Below, one piece after another: positions 1-13,985 of a DNA stretch of 64,000 bases. Below the pieces are notes generated by a model. It saw only the letters and a program-made list of their open reading frames with translations. It was not told the DNA's origin and did no database searches. A program made the translations under genes and the position numbers. Source of the stretch: Utricularia gibba (lineage: Eukaryota; Streptophyta; Magnoliopsida; Lamiales; Lentibulariaceae); the NCBI GenBank assembly GCA_002189035.1, contig NEEC01000002.1, positions 6,037,001 through 6,101,000 on the forward strand, read 5' to 3'. Numbering within the stretch: the first letter of the stretch is position 1; each line of letters opens with the position of its first letter.

Positions 1-274
1 TGAGGAAAGTAAATCAGAGCAACGAAAATAACCCTTCCCATTCCAAAACGGCGCCGTCGAGAAGCCTTAAGATGGCGTTTCTTCAACGCGGACCGAAATC
101 CCATCCAGATTCATCTTCGTCTCTTCCTTCTTTGCAGCGATTGGAGAAGCAACCGCCCGCGATTTCCCCACGAATCTCGCAAAAACCTCGCCCCTCCGTC
201 GATTCCGATAGACCAGCATCGGCCTCGTGCAACGCTCCCAGAACAATCTCAGAGCGGCCAGACACAGAGCGAGT

Positions 275-661
275 ATGGGGCGGAGTACGGCCAACAGAGC
301 AGCAGAATCCACGGTCGTTTCACTAGACAGTCCTCGAATGAATCCATCAGGTAAAATTGTTTACAATCGGCTGGAAAGAAGCTCCAGCAGTCCAGTCAGC
401 TTGAACGGGGCCCCTGGCCACAAGCACCGAGGGATGGAGCGATCCTACTCCGGCGGCGTCAGAATCGCGCCGGTTCTCAATGTTCCGATCCGCATCACAT
501 CCAAATCCAGCGTATTCGGGTTCCCCTTCGTCCCCTCCAAGCAGAAGAAGGATTTTAATCCCCAAGCTCATTCTCATGGCGGCAATGGAGGAACCACCAA
601 AGGCGGTAATCAAGCACAGAACATTCCGAACAAGACGACGCAGATTTCCACTTCTAGGTAA
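275..661 (+). CDS. Conserved plant protein of unknown function
   Basis: This single open frame encodes about 128 residues. The start chosen is the ATG at 275, which gives an N-terminus beginning MGRSTANRAAES; an in-frame ATG at 227 would add 16 residues. The middle is rich in serine and carries a stretch like ERSSSSPVSLNG followed by HRGMERSYSGGVR and APVLNVPI, which resembles a small family of uncharacterised plant proteins whose members share the 'KHRGMERSYS...VLNVPV' core. No transmembrane segment, signal peptide or catalytic motif is visible, and the protein looks basic and disordered. The stop codon overlaps a good splice donor (AG/GTAAGT at 659-664), so a further exon cannot be fully excluded, but none was found in the AT-rich DNA downstream. 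Function is unknown. Confidence 0.65.
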   Translation: MGRSTANRAAESTVVSLDSPRMNPSGKIVYNRLERSSSSPVSLNGAPGHKHRGMERSYSGGVRIAPVLNVPIRITSKSSVFGFPFVPSKQKKDFNPQAHSHGGNGGTTKGGNQAQNIPNKTTQISTSR

Positions 662-1748
662 GTTTCTTCGTTTAACTTTCACCCGGTTCCGGCTAGAATT
701 TACCGGCGTTCCCAAAAGGCTGTCGCTAGGACGAGGGTAGGCTCTGACGGTGGGGCAATTCTGTGTCATGTTTTTACTGATCTTCATTTGAACGTAGGGC
801 CTTTTTTCCACGAGGTGGCCACTGCATTTTTCAGTTTTTTTTCATATTTATTTGAAAATAAAAAATATTTGTATTTTTCAAATGAAAATACCATAAAAAA
901 CAAATTCAAATGAATATCTACTATCGTATAAATAAATTTAATTTTTTATTATACTTGAACGGTTATATATTTTTGTGTCTTTTACTTTTTATTATATTAA
1001 TTTTGATATTATAGAATTAAAAAAGAAGATATAATTGCATTTATCTAAAAATGAATTAATAAAAAATATTTCTTATCACACTTTAAATCTAGTATATATA
1101 TAAGTGTGGGTATATGGATTCATTAATTTATGAATTTGGGTGTGTAGATTCATAATTTAAAATATTATAAATAAGTTGAGATAATTTCAAATTGTAATAT
1201 TTAAATGATATTAAATTGTTTTTAAAAATATTAAAATAAAATATTTTTTAATCAAAAATTGAACATTAACAAAAAAAAAACAAATATAAATTAAAAATGA
1301 ACTATAACCATTAAACTTTGAATAATGGACAATAATAATAAACAATAGTCAAGGAATAAAAAACAAAAATATTAGAAAATCAAGTAAATTAATTAATATT
1401 TTAATTAGTTACTTAAATAAAATATAATTATTATTACAATTAATAATTAAAAATATTTTTTTAAAAAATCCAACTTACCGTGCATCTGCACGGGATTCGC
1501 CGCACCTACTCATGGAATCATTGATTCCCAGCTTTAAATTCATCATATAAATGTAATTTTCAAACTATTTTATATATTTTCTATCCACATTTCCATATTA
1601 AAATAATATCAATTTCCCAAAAACATGTATATTCTTAGGGTTTTCACAAATGCAAATCATAATATGGAAGCATTAATTACGTGATAGCAACAATACAGGC
1701 TTGGTTTCCACATAAGCAACGGCCATATGGACAGACAGACAACAAGGT
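662..1748. other. AT-rich intergenic stretch
   Basis: From about 840 to 1480 the sequence is strongly AT-rich with runs of A and T and no credible coding frame. From 1480 on it becomes more mixed and is probably the 3' untranslated region and downstream flank of the minus-strand PsbR gene. No transposon ends were recognised. Confidence 0.6.
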
Positions 1749-2669
1749 CTACTGCGCCAAGGCGCTGGTGTTGTAAACAAGAAGAGCACCTCCGGCCAAG
1801 ACTCCGGCCAACGTCACGGCCCAGATCAGCAGCCCCGTCGTACCTGCATCCCCGAATTCATTCATATACAGCACACAGAAGTTCATCCTACTGCAAATTT
1901 GCAGTAGACTTCCTAATGAAACTGAACAAAAGGGTGCTGCTTACCCCCGGCGTAGACATCTCCGGTGGGAGACCAGTCATTCTCATTGTAAATCGGGCTG
2001 CATCAATGAATATGTGTCAGGGTGGGAATACAGAGCTACCATTGAAATACTTCTTTTTTATCTATCTTATGGGCGAGTTTACCCACAGATTTAGATGCTG
2101 CTACTAGGGATGCAATCACCCAAATTAGGATCGTTTCATTAAGCCTAAACGATCTGGGTATTATCATCTCTTAAAATCCTATCAGGTTTTACAGTAAGCA
2201 TGACGGCATGAATCTCAAAGGTATACCTGTAGCCATCGACGTTAGCGCCGTACTTGTCGACGAACTGATAAACTCCTTTGCCCTGGAATCAAGGAAATCA
2301 TAGATTGAGCCACAGATCAACACTGGGATGCCTAATCAAAATCGCTCTTGAAATTAAGGGGAGGCCGTACCTTTCCCTTGCGGCCTTGGGCATCCAGGCC
2401 ATCTCTCAGGTTCATCCCTCCGTTGATGCCTAGCCAAAATCAACACAAATCCGGTTCAAATACGTTTCCTCAATAGTTATCAACCATCAAAGGGAGGCGT
2501 CAAAGAGCAAACCGAAGGGCTTGTCCGTCTTGAGCTTCTTGCCGCCGCTGGCTTGGACGGTGAAGCTTCCGGCTCTTCTGGTAAGGGCAGGCACCCCCTT
2601 GGGTTGTGGCTTCGACGCCGGCAACGCGGCGGGCTTCAAGGAAAGGGAGCTCATCACAGTGGAAGCCAT
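1749..2669 (-). CDS. PSBR: Photosystem II 10 kDa polypeptide PsbR, chloroplastic
   Basis: PsbR is a thylakoid membrane subunit of photosystem II that helps PsbP dock and stabilises the oxygen-evolving complex. Five minus-strand exons are read as 2513-2669, 2371-2429, 2227-2282, 1945-1997 and 1749-1843, all with GT-AG borders, giving 420 nt or 139 residues, the usual family size. Exon 1 holds the chloroplast transit peptide ([16 protein letters not shown]) and the conserved [10 protein letters not shown]. Later exons give [20 protein letters not shown], then KYGANVDGY, then a single C-terminal membrane helix (about [18 protein letters not shown]) ending in NTSALAQ. The match to PsbR is direct along the whole length. 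A G-box and an I-box lie upstream, as expected for a light-induced photosynthesis gene. Confidence 0.97.
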
Positions 2670-2784
2670 TTTTCCGATTCACTGGAACCTCAGATCTTCG
2701 GGAGGGATGATAATGGAATCGAGAGTGTGGTAGTCATAGTCTCTAGATAAAAAAACGCACCAACGGTATGTGATCGCCCTTACT

Positions 2785-2830
2785 ACACGTGGCGCATCCT
2801 GAATGGCTGCCTTAGGGATATGGTTTATCC
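2785..2830 (-). promoter_or_regulatory. G-box plus I-box module upstream of PsbR
   Basis: On the minus strand, GGATAAACC (2822-2830, an I-box/GATA motif) is followed by GCCACGTGT (2785-2793, a G-box/ABRE core), about 120-160 bp upstream of the PsbR start codon. This pairing is a known light-response arrangement in photosynthesis promoters. The motifs are seen directly; their activity is inferred. Confidence 0.6.
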
Positions 2831-3185
2831 AAACGATCAACCGCGCGTTCCTCCTTTTTTTTCTTTTTTCCTTATTAAATTTATTCTGGAAATTGTTGAA
2901 TAAATAATTCAAATAATCTCATTATTTTCATAAAACAATTATTCAGGAAACATAAATACAATCTTATATTATACAAAATCATAGAAAAATGAAATCCCTT
3001 GTTTTCATTGCTATTTTTGATCAAATTCTGATTTCAAAAACAATTTTTTTTTATTTTTCATATCAAAATAGCAACTTTAATAAAAAGGGACAAAGGCATT
3101 TAGAAGTAGTAGAGCTAGTTCTTCTTTTTCTTTTTCTTTTTGTTGTGATCCTAAATTCAAATATAAAAAAAATAATAAAAATATC

Positions 3186-6100
3186 TCACTTCGCGGCCAT
3201 CAGGATCGAGTTGATCACGTGCATCATCAACCGGATGCTGGAAAGATCGGAGCCCGCCGTCGTCGGCAGGCTGCGGTGATGATTCAGTATCTGATAAACC
3301 TGCTCGAAGATGGGCCGTACATGCATCACGATGATCGGGTCGACCGGATTGACGGCGGACAGCACATCCCTCATCCACGTTAGTTTCCGAGGGGTGTCGT
3401 TGTTGATGTCGCAAGCCAGCTGCTGCACGAGTGAGAGCAGCACCCCTTGGCTGATCGGCGGCGGGCTCATCGACAGGATTCCAGCCAAATCCACCTGGTG
3501 AAAGATGCGGATACACGTTGAAGCGCATTAACCGAGGTGTTTATAGCTAAAAGAGGGGGAGAGCCACCTGAGAGCATAGCCAGGAGACGATGCTAACGTC
3601 ACTTCTGTGGAGAGCGGCTGTGAAAGCTTCCTCGTATTTCCGCTCGCTGATCAGTCTGAAAAGCTCTTTTGTAGGATCAACGGGCACCTCCAGCTTGTCG
3701 TGAATGGCGCCCAAAGGGCCAGTGTTGAGTTGAGCAACCAGACTGCTCGTCACTGACTTAGAAGTAGCACCTGAGGCTGCAAGAGCTAGCAATTTCCTTT
3801 GCCCATCAAGAATCTCACTGCCCAATGTTTGGGTCATGGATGATGCAGAATTTATGGCATCCTGAATGTGATAGTAAAGATTCAGAGGTATATGGGAATT
3901 GAATCACAAAAAAGGGAGTTGAAGCCATTTCATGACTGGAATCACTAATTTACCACCACAAGGTATCTGACTGCCATGAGTATGGAAAAAAAGAACAAAA
4001 TAATACCCGTAGAGCAGTAGCCAATGGTGAATGTGTTGCCTCCAGCTGTTGTTGCCCTGCAGTTGTGTGTTCCATGATTCCCTTCTGGACTGTAGAATCT
4101 AGTTGCTCAAACATTGTCCGACAGGACATCTCGAAAGCAGGGATCACTAAAGCTTCAAAACTTGATTTCATAGATTCCTGAATGCACACACATTAATCAA
4201 GTGTAGGTATGAATCTAATACAGCATAACCTATAAAAATAAGTTACCACAACAGGTTTACAAATAAGATTTTTTTTTTGTTACCCCCTAAAAATTGCTCG
4301 GGAACACAGATTGAAGGAATAAACCCACATACCCATCACACAATCTACCACTTAATTTCAGACAAACCGTCCCCCTCTGTCATTTTTAGAACTAAATTTT
4401 AACAGAGGCACACAAATTTGTTTAATTAGAAAAATGCTGAATAGGCCACACACTCTACCACTGAGGCTTGAACACCTAACCTCTCGTATAAAGAGCAGAG
4501 GCATATCCATACGCTAGTCATGCCCAAATAACAGAGGCAAATCTGCTTTATATGATATTAAGAAATTCATACGTCTCTCATTGTCTTGAAAGAAAAACGG
4601 ACAAGGTAAACCACATGATGAGAATAAATGAAGTTTTAAAATAATGCCATGCAATACGTTGGGAGGAAAAAAGAAAGGAACCCAGGCAACTTTGCTCCAG
4701 TCATACCTGAAGAGCTTGCTTTCCAGAATTTTGAAACTGAGTTTGGATATGCCTAGCGACAGTAGCTTCAAGTTTGGTGCTCACAGATTTCTCCAGCTGA
4801 TTTACAGCTTTATCACCCACCCCTTTCTGCTCGTATTCACAAAGGATTTCATAAACTCACTGCAAAGGATACGTTTTCCCATGAGAAAAAGCAAAAAGAT
4901 AATGAACCTGGAAATTCTCTACAATGGAAGAAGATATTGCTTTCTCGATGACAGGTGTAATTGTACGCGCCAAAGATTGGGCCAGAGAAGTTAGTTCTTT
5001 CTTGACAGTTTTATCAATAAGCGCAGGCAGTTCTTTGGTTAAACAAGTGCTGATCATGCTGGTCAACTGTTGGACACGATCTTTTAATTCCTTGTCCTGC
5101 CTTGCACTCTCATCATAGAAACGTGCCCATAGAGCATCAGTATGAGCCTTAAATGTGACTTCCAGATTTCTTCCAAGAGTGCCCTCCAGACGCTTTCCTT
5201 CTTTTGTAATGGGAGCAGCAATCATCGCACCCAACTGCTTCTGCATATCTTTCTGTAACGTCACAACCTACAAAATATAAATAATAGAAAGCCTGAGAAA
5301 TTTTGGAATCTCACACAGCTAGAAAAAAGTAAAAATGCATTTCAAATCATTCACCAAAAACAAATAATAGAAATCCACTGCATCCAGGCACACTGTTCTA
5401 AGATGTTCATTAGGAAATCACCTTATTCAGCATCTCCTGCATGGACAATAGTTGAGAAAATGCGGCTTCCATAGCAGTGCTAGATCCAAGATGCAGTTCG
5501 TTAGATGAATCTGTTGAACCAAAGATATTTGGCCCTTGTGAAGTTGACCCAGATGCCTGAGAATTCTTTCCTTTCTGTTTTTTCCTTTTATGAATTGATG
5601 TGGGTTGTGCCATTGAAGGATCTGGAGAATCAACAAATTCCCTAGAAACTCCCTCAGATGCACCATGGACTTGTTCTGCTGCAGATGGTTCATGAAATAC
5701 CTCAGCCTCACAAGCATCCTTGGCTTGCTGAGCTTCATGCACAACATACGTTTCTGGTAAAAGTTCACGACACTCTCGAGAAATCTCAACACCAAGATTA
5801 GATGCTTGAGAGGAAAAAGATTTTTCCTTATTATCCAAAACACAACTCCGGTTTTCATGTTGCATCCCAGCATCATCCACAACCTTTACCTCCACCTCAA
5901 CGCTCCTAGCATCATTGGTAATTCCTAAATCTTGAATATTCAGTTCCAGATCATTTCTTGGTTCATTAATTTTGCTGACTTCAGATGCAGAATTGGCCAT
6001 TAATATTTCAGAAGGAGTCACTAAATGCGTCGGATGTTTGAACTCAGCTTGCTGACCAAGGGTCATAGAGTCATCTTGAGGATGCCTGTTGTCATCACTC

Positions 6101-9100
6101 CTTGGTACACCGTCAACTGAAGCTAAATGAGAAGTATTTTTACAAATGACATCCACTTGCCTGTCTACAGAGTATTCCACAATTTTTGGCTCTGAAATGT
6201 TCTCACATGATGGGACTTCATTCCCTGTGATTCCTAGATTTGATAGAGCATTTTCTGGTATCTGAAGTCCATCTAGCATGTTGTTTTCCACAACTGATAA
6301 CTCCTGTGGTCCTGTCAAATTGGATGAGGAAGTGCCAGTAGAGAATTTGACTGCCGGTGAACTGTCTATGATGCTTTCACTTATGGATGACTTGGGAGAC
6401 AAGCTCGAAATGGAAATCTCAGGCGGCATACTAGAGAAAGCCTCCACGTCCACAAAAGCTCTAGGACTAGAAGCATCAAGGTTGGTACTGGAGTCCAACC
6501 TCTCATGCACATTTTCTGATGGAGGTGGCAAGCACTGTGACGAGTCCAATACATAGTACTGGATAGCATGGGTCTGGACACAATATAACCGAATTTCTTG
6601 TTCACCTTGGGGCAATAAATGACTGCATCCTGTGAAACTTAGAATTGGCATAGTAACAGTAAACTCTGCAATGTAATCCATGCGGGATTCTGCTGGGCAT
6701 GGACCATAGTTCAAGTGTACAGCATATATTGCATTCCTCTTTGCATTTACCAATAAAAGAAGGTTAGCTTGTGGCAAGGCCTTCACTTGATTGAAGAAAG
6801 CTTCTGCAAGAGCTTCTGATGTCTTGAGTTCCAATGTCTGTATACAGCGCCATGACTCTGCATCACTTGAAAGCAGCGAACCATCTTCACTTGCTGGAAC
6901 CCAGATTTTCAATTCACAATTCAATGGTCCCTGAAAAAAGTTGATTATTTAGTGGTGGCAAGCAATATAGTACTTGAAAGCGTGTGGACATGCACAAAAC
7001 CTCTAGTACAGGATCTTCGTGACATTCGCCATTACAAAGATATACTAAACATGATCAACTTCATGCATGCAGCCAAAATACAGTTTTTATCAACATCAAG
7101 TACCCCAGTAATGAGTATGATATGGTCTGGGCGAACAGGAGAAGCTAAAAATGTGACTGAATTAACAGGATGGCCATCATGCGGCCGAAGGACTGCAATT
7201 GGCTGAGGGTTTCGATCTTCCCATATCTTTATCTGCAACGATACAATCATAAATTGTAAATATCAATATATTTTTAAATCAGTATAAAATTAATATAGGT
7301 TCGGACATCTAAAAATAAATGCTTAATGGCATTATCATTTGCAGCCTAGGCTTCTACGAACGACAAAAATAAACTTACTTTTCAATTTCCAAGTAACATA
7401 TGTTAACTATTTTCAAAATTACTCGCGAGTTGGTAAAACAGCAAGATGATTAAACCATGGATAACAAGGCTTGATTTACAAACTTTTGATTTGCAATAAG
7501 TGGTTATTTAAGAAAAAATGAAGTTATGAATCTAAAGGATAGAAATGAAGATATAGAAAGCACCATAAATAGAACACAATCTAATGAGGAACATACTGTG
7601 CCATCCATAGAAGCAGATACCAAACGTGTGGTCATCCACTGACACATTGACAAACTAGTTACTTCTCCATCATGTGTGCCAACAATCTGAACTCCATTAA
7701 TTAATTTCTCAATGGGACATTTAAGCGGTTCCTCTGATGAAAACTTCTCACCCTTTCCAACTTTTGTAGTGTCGATCTTCAGAACATGTCTTCCAATGCC
7801 AACCACAAGAATTTCCTGTATCCAATTATACAACGAAAAATAAAGTCCAAATACATAAATGGTCAACAGAAAAAAAATCTATCCTTTTAAGCAATAAAAA
7901 AAATGTACATCATGACTAAAGTGATTTACTTGTTTATGACAGTGCCAGCAAACTCTGGGGTGAGCATTTTCAGCTTCTCCAGTAACTTGAATGGCAATAA
8001 CCGTCCTTTCAGAAATTGTAGGTTTATCTTCTTCATCTGGGCCTTCAGTAATCTTCCAGACATACACACGCCCATCTACACTGGCACTGGTATGAGAGCC
8101 TAGAGCGTTAGTGCAGTCAGGAAAAAACAAAAATACACTGGAGTACAAAAACAGAAGAAACTAACCTCGCCAAAATGTCAACATCTTCGGCAAAGAAAGC
8201 CATGTCTGTGACTCTCTGAAAAATATAAACAAAGCTGTAGGGTAAAAAAAGATAAAATGAAGATGTATAAAAAGGATTATGCAAGTACTTCCCATTTCCA
8301 AATCACCATTTCCTCACCAAAGCATACAAGTACTTCAGGGAAGAAGATGAATCAGAATTGAAAGTTCAAAGTGAAAAGGGATTCAAACCTTATTTAGGCC
8401 CTTGAGCAATGATCTCAAGGCCGTGGTGGTGTTCAGGACGCGAATAGCTCCTAATTTAAGGCCATAGCATATATAATTCTTGCTAATGGCAATCTGCCTG
8501 CCTAAAACAAGTTCTGGATCCGAACCATATTTAGTAATAGGAGTAACTTCGAGCTGAGGCTGCATCTCCCCTGGCAACCTAACATCAATATCATACACCA
8601 AGTGATCTCCCATTAAATGCCTGCCCTTAGGTATCTTATGGCTAGGCAGTCGCAGCGGAAGATTCTGATGTGAATCCACAAGCGCAGAAGGCATGCTCTC
8701 TACGCTTAGAGCTTGCGATGAATCTGGCACCGAAAACGAATTGGAGGGCATGGGCATCGCGAGCTGCTGTGGGATATCAAGAGCAGTAGGCGGTGCACTC
8801 AACAACGCCATCAATCGTGCCCCATGATTATCCGGATGAAGAGCCGGATTGTGAAAATTGGCGTGCAGTGGTAACACTGCGGTTTGCACTTGGGGCTGCA
8901 GCGTCGGAGTTGGATAAGACAAAGACCTCTGTGTTGGCGCGAATTCCGGGTGGTGCTGTGGCATCGGAGGATTAGAATACGGGGTATAAACCGGACGGTA
9001 ATTGAAGCCCGCAGGTTGAGGTGGGAAAGGATACACTGCACCACCACCGGCAGCTCCCGACGTCTGCGGATAAGACGCCGAAGGCGGCGGGAAATGAGCA

Positions 9101-9273
9101 GGTGCAAAATTTGTAGGGTTATTTACATTAACCATGAAATTCTGAGGACTCGGATTGGAGGAGGCAATGGACGTGAGTGGCTGGGGCAAAGGCGGCGTCG
9201 AAGGCTTGAACAAATTCTGCACATCGAAGGCGCCGCCTCCACCAAGTGCGTTAGGGTTCCCCGAAGTTGCCAT
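3186..9273 (-). CDS. VCS: Enhancer of mRNA-decapping protein 4, VARICOSE type
   Basis: VARICOSE is the large scaffold of the cytoplasmic mRNA decapping complex that joins DCP1 and DCP2 in processing bodies. Eleven minus-strand exons: 8389-9273, 8166-8215, 7930-8086, 7597-7815, 7104-7232, 5422-6930, 4908-5267, 4707-4826, 4007-4177, 3568-3861, 3186-3494. They total 4,203 nt, about 1,400 residues, close to the plant family. The N-terminus is rich in proline and serine. WD40-type blades follow ([70 protein letters not shown]). Then come a long low-complexity linker, a coiled-coil stretch (exons 7-8), and the conserved C-terminal helical domain ending SILMAAK. A nuclear-localisation-like KRKKQKGK motif sits in the linker. 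The gene looks intact. Confidence 0.96.
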
Positions 9274-12006
9274 ATTCTTACACTAACTGAGCATCCGTCC
9301 AAGAGCCTGAGCAATATCGCCGCCGACTGAGACTCAGATATGATCCTGGTGCCGGTGGTGGTGCTGACGACTGTCGAGCGACTGCAAAATGGATTTGAGA
9401 ACTAAAAGGTGTGAAATGGAGAAGCATGAACAGAGGAAAGAGATGATTTTGGAGGCTATACTGCGTTAATTTCCCCCCTATTTTTGGAACAATTTAAATA
9501 TTAATATAATGCCCATGTTATTGAATCCTAAATTGATGTTTTTCCCTCAGTATTATTTATTATGATTACAATTAAAAATAATTTTAATAAAAATAAAAGT
9601 AATTTGATTTTATTTTACACCAAAATATTTAAATTAATTATTTAATTATCTTGTAAAAAAACTTGCCTATTCGGTCCGCACACCTAGATGACAAGTTGGG
9701 GGAGTCTGTCACGTGATAGCCTTTGGAAAACCCTGTTCCCGGCCCCCCATCCCATAAATTTCTACATAAGTATCATCTCAATGTAATTAAATGGTTAAAA
9801 GTACATTAATTAAGATTATTTTAATAAAATAGAAGTTAATCTTCATAATTTCTTATAAATAAAAAAACGTATCTGGGTTTACATTCTTTTCAAAATAGAA
9901 TTTATTCATGTTTGATAATATAATTGTTTTTTTAACGTTTTTAAAGGATCGGAAATAGTTCAAACAAATCAAATCCCAAACTTATTCCTAACTAAAAAAA
10001 CACGGACACAAATATCCATAATTATTTAAAAGAAAATTATTTTAAATAATTATTGGCATTACTACTACAAGTTAATTAGGTATTAATGTAATAGCCGAAT
10101 TAACAATAAAATATTACTTTTTATTGATAAAAATATGATATTTAAGTGGAAAACCTTTATTTCAAAGTACTTCATATCACTACTCACTTTATTTAAATAA
10201 TAAATTCTTTTTTAAATATTGTTTATTGCGTGTTGTTTTTTATAACAAATTTTAAATAAAAAAAATTAAAACATAAATAAACTATATATTTATATAACCG
10301 TAAATAAGTATAGTGTGAGTATTAATTACAGAGAATTAATATTTTGTGTAAAGGTGAATTTGTAATCTTGTATAATCTATCATAATTTTATATTTGAAAG
10401 TAAATAAAATAATAAATTATGGTAAAGATAATTCATTTCATTTTTTTTATCTCTCCTTACATCAAGTCTCATTATCTCTTCAAAATAATATATTATAGAA
10501 GAAAAAAACAATATACATTTATTACACTTTAGTATAATAGGTATGGAATCTATTTCATATGATTCTTCTTTGACCAAAGGAAAAGACAAGAGTACATAGC
10601 TTTCAATTACTTTTGAGATTGAATCTTGCACATGGATTTGAATGTTATCAATATGGAGATAGCACTCATAACCTTGTTGTACATTAAAATTTAAAAACAT
10701 TGGTCAATCACTCATAAATCCTGACTTAGAGTATAAAAAAGGGCATGATATAAAAATTTTAAAAAAATCAAATAAATAATGGAAAATTTATATTCAATAC
10801 ATGGGAAAAGTGTTTATCAATCCTAAAAACTAAATTGCTTAACCATGAATGGGCATGATAAAATCATAAACGAAAATGAAAATTTATTCTTTTTCCCCCA
10901 CATCAAAATGGAAAGAAAGAACAAAAATACAGATCAATTTAAGTTTAAAAGTTGTTTCAAATTCCCATTCTCCAATTTAAGTTCAAAAGTTGTTTCAAAT
11001 TTATCCTGTCTGTCTTTTTACTCTTTTCTTTCACCATGTATACCATTAAAATCAATTTTCTCATCATTACAAGTATAAATGTGATATCATAGGCTATGTT
11101 TCACTTGCCCATCCCATTGTTTTATCCCCCCTTTTTTTTTTTATCTTTTATGCTATATTTCAAATCCAACATTATTTTATTTTCGAGTAAAAATATATAA
11201 ATACTTAAATTAACTATGGGTAACAGGTGACTATATCTTAAATTAAATAATAAAAATAAATTATATATAGAATATATTGTTTAAATACTAAACCATGAAC
11301 TCTAAATTGATATTTAAAAGTATTTGTTAACATCGGTTTCGATCACTTTATTGAGGTACTTCAAATTGAAGATATTTATTTCATTGTTTCTAATTCGATA
11401 GTAAACTATATATTTTTAAATAATATAGTTTGATTAATTATATATTCGATTTATTTATATTTAAATACAAAATAATATGAATACAATTGAAAATGTGTGT
11501 TTAATAAATAAATTATTATGTTTGATAGATTTATTCAAGAGATATGAAAAAAAAATCAATTGATTAAAAAATTATGTAAATGAAAAATTTCAATAAATAT
11601 GATTGGAGTATTTTACAAACATAAACACATATCTGTAAACCATTCTACCAAACATAATTTTAGAAATTCAATATAAATGAAATTTTATTTATTATGTTTA
11701 TAATAATATCATATATTTTTATTTATTAGTTTTCATTTATTATATTTTCGAGTGATGAATATATTATTTATATTAATTTATTATACATATTATAAAGAAT
11801 AATTAAATAAAGAAAGAAAATACTCTAATGAAAGCTCATGTTAAGAAGTGGGCCATCGTTCCGTTGGTTAGTTGGGCTTCCATATTAGACATCGCGCACA
11901 AGTCCACACGAAAGAGGGGATTCAGATTGATTTCGGTCTTCGTCGTCTTCCTCCGTCGAGGAAGGCTTATCCGTCTCTGGTTCCATTTCTCGGAGCATGA
12001 ATTGGG
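9274..12006. other. AT-rich intergenic region between VCS and SKIP5
   Basis: The first 200 bp are the likely promoter and 5' leader of the minus-strand VCS gene. From about 9,480 to 11,820 the DNA is strongly AT-rich without supported genes; a 106-codon minus-strand frame at 10,380-10,700 has no recognisable features. From 11,820 to 12,006 the base composition becomes mixed and is the probable 5' leader of SKIP5. Confidence 0.6.
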
Positions 12007-13985
12007 ATGCAGATGAACCCAAGTGAAAGAAATACTCGAAGAAAGTTTCCGCTTTGTTTTATAAATAATCTTGATGATGGCTGCCTTATGATCATTTTCA
12101 ACTTCCTCTCCCCAATCCCAGGTTTGTATGTTTTATTCTGTTTTTTAGGATTTTATTGGTGATAGAATTTTGGTGATAATGAGAAAACTGAGCTTAACTT
12201 GGTCAATCTATGGAAAGTTGGATGCCTTCAGATCTTTTTTTTTTTTTTTTGCTTGTTATGATAATTCAGGATTCAGAATCAAACTTGGGGATTGTTGTTG
12301 TTTTATATTCATCCGTGTTTTTAGTTAGACTTTGATTGAGAAGGCGAAAAAAATTAAAAAAAAAAACTTGATTAGAACACAATATTTTAGGTTTTCTCTC
12401 TGGGCATTGTGATTTTAGTGCATTCAACTTTGATGCTATTCTTGTTATTTTAGCCAAGGATAAAGTTTTTGAGCTGTTACTGATACTGAACATTTTTTAT
12501 TGAATTTGCAGATCGTTATAACACTGCACTAGTTTGCCGCAGATGGCGTTTTTTGGCATGCCATCCACGGCTTTGGCTCCGGGTTGATCGATCTGTAAAA
12601 GATTTGTCTTTACCCGGAGTATACCCAAGCATTGAGGCTGCTGTGGTTGCAGCAAGGTCAGTCCAGTTGCATGTGCCACGGTTGATTTTGAAGTCGATTA
12701 GCTCTTCATGAAAAAGATTGCAGGCCTGGAGACACAATACTTATTTCAGCTGGAGGGGTTCATCATACAGCTGACATTCAGATTAAGAAGCCCCTCTGCC
12801 TGGTATTTGCACTGTCCTCTCTGGTGTTCAGTTTAATTTCACTATGATTACTCATATGCAAATTCCGTAGCTGCATGTCACTATTAGCAGACAAAATTTC
12901 GTACCTGCAATCTACTAGTTTTAGAAGAAAAGAATGGAACCAAACTAATATTTTGTGGTACATACAGTTTTTGGAGCAAGGTCTTCTCCCTAAATATCCG
13001 TCTCTTGTTTCTGACTCTTCTGACTCAACACATTGGGATTCAGTTTTTATCGTGCTAGTAATCGTTCTCTGAGTTATACAATTTTCCATGCATTGAGTCT
13101 CTAGATGCTTACCTACTTGAAGTCAGTTCTTGTGATACATGTATATTGCTTTTTAGGGGAATATACTTTATGTCGAAGATTTTTTCTCTTGGTTCTACAC
13201 GAACTTATGTAGATTCATTTTTCTTTCCACTTATTTATGCAATTTTTTGAGTAACTCTACCCGCTAAAACTGTGCTGCATTAATATGTAAGTGGTTGGTC
13301 TTTTTCTCCAGATTGGGAGTGGTGATGTGCCTGATGAAACAACATTGGTTTGTTCCCGCGGGTCTGAGAGGTTTGTTCCAACAGTCCATCTATCAGTATT
13401 TCAGGTCATTCGTGATTCTTTCATATGTGTATCTACATATGATGTTGCTACATAGGTTTATCTTCCAACATCTTGAGCCCAAATGCCCATGCAGCCTGAA
13501 CCATACGCCATTCACCTCCTCCAATTTGTTACCACTTGATTAACCCTCATCACCTGTTATCTGTTTATGCCGCAAGATATCATGTAAGCTCTAGGATAAT
13601 GACATCTTCACTGATCAAATCTTGCTTCATCAGCGCGCTGGAATTCATGTCAACCTGCAAACTCTCCAACTTGACAGTAAGAGCCGAGCTGGGATGCTGT
13701 TTACTTCACCGAAGCGGGCGGCTCACAGTTGATGGATGCATTCTTCAGTGCGAGGCGAATCCCCTGGATCACCTCTCACATGCCATCGTGACAACCGCCA
13801 CTACACAAGACAAGGCTCCACCACTTGTAAGAAAAGGTTCTGTGGATTGTGTCACGGTAACAAGAACCAGGATCGAAGGGGGTGCAAAGGCTGTCTTGAC
13901 AAGTGGGTCTCTCTCGCTGCAGCGTGTTCGTGTCATCTACGCTCGAACCTCCCTGTTCTTCTGGTTCAGTGTGGAGAGCAGTTGA
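12007..13985 (+). CDS. SKIP5: F-box protein SKIP5
   Basis: SKIP5 is an F-box protein that binds SKP1-like proteins and is expected to act as a substrate receptor of an SCF ubiquitin ligase. Five exons were read: 12007-12121, 12512-12656, 12724-12802, 13312-13370 and 13634-13985, giving 750 nt or 249 residues. Residues about 22-55 are the F-box (INNLDDGCLMIIFNFLSPIP across the first intron, then DRYNTALVCRRWRFLACHPR). The rest matches the SKIP5 right-handed beta-helix-like part: PGDTILISAGG, PDETTLVCSRG, CKLSNLTVRAELGCCLLHR, TRIEGGAKAV and LQRVRVIYARTSLFFWF. The start at 12007 follows an in-frame stop and precedes a second ATG at 12013. No damage is visible. Confidence 0.96.

Noticed and set aside
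67-312. An 81-codon minus-strand frame with hydrophobic start opposite the first gene
   Set aside because: It overlaps the better supported plus-strand frame, and its hydrophobic look is what antisense of a serine/proline-rich coding region gives.
10380-10700. A 106-codon minus-strand frame in AT-rich DNA
   Set aside because: Composition is that of the AT-rich spacer, no domain or splice context is seen, and it is surrounded by empty DNA.
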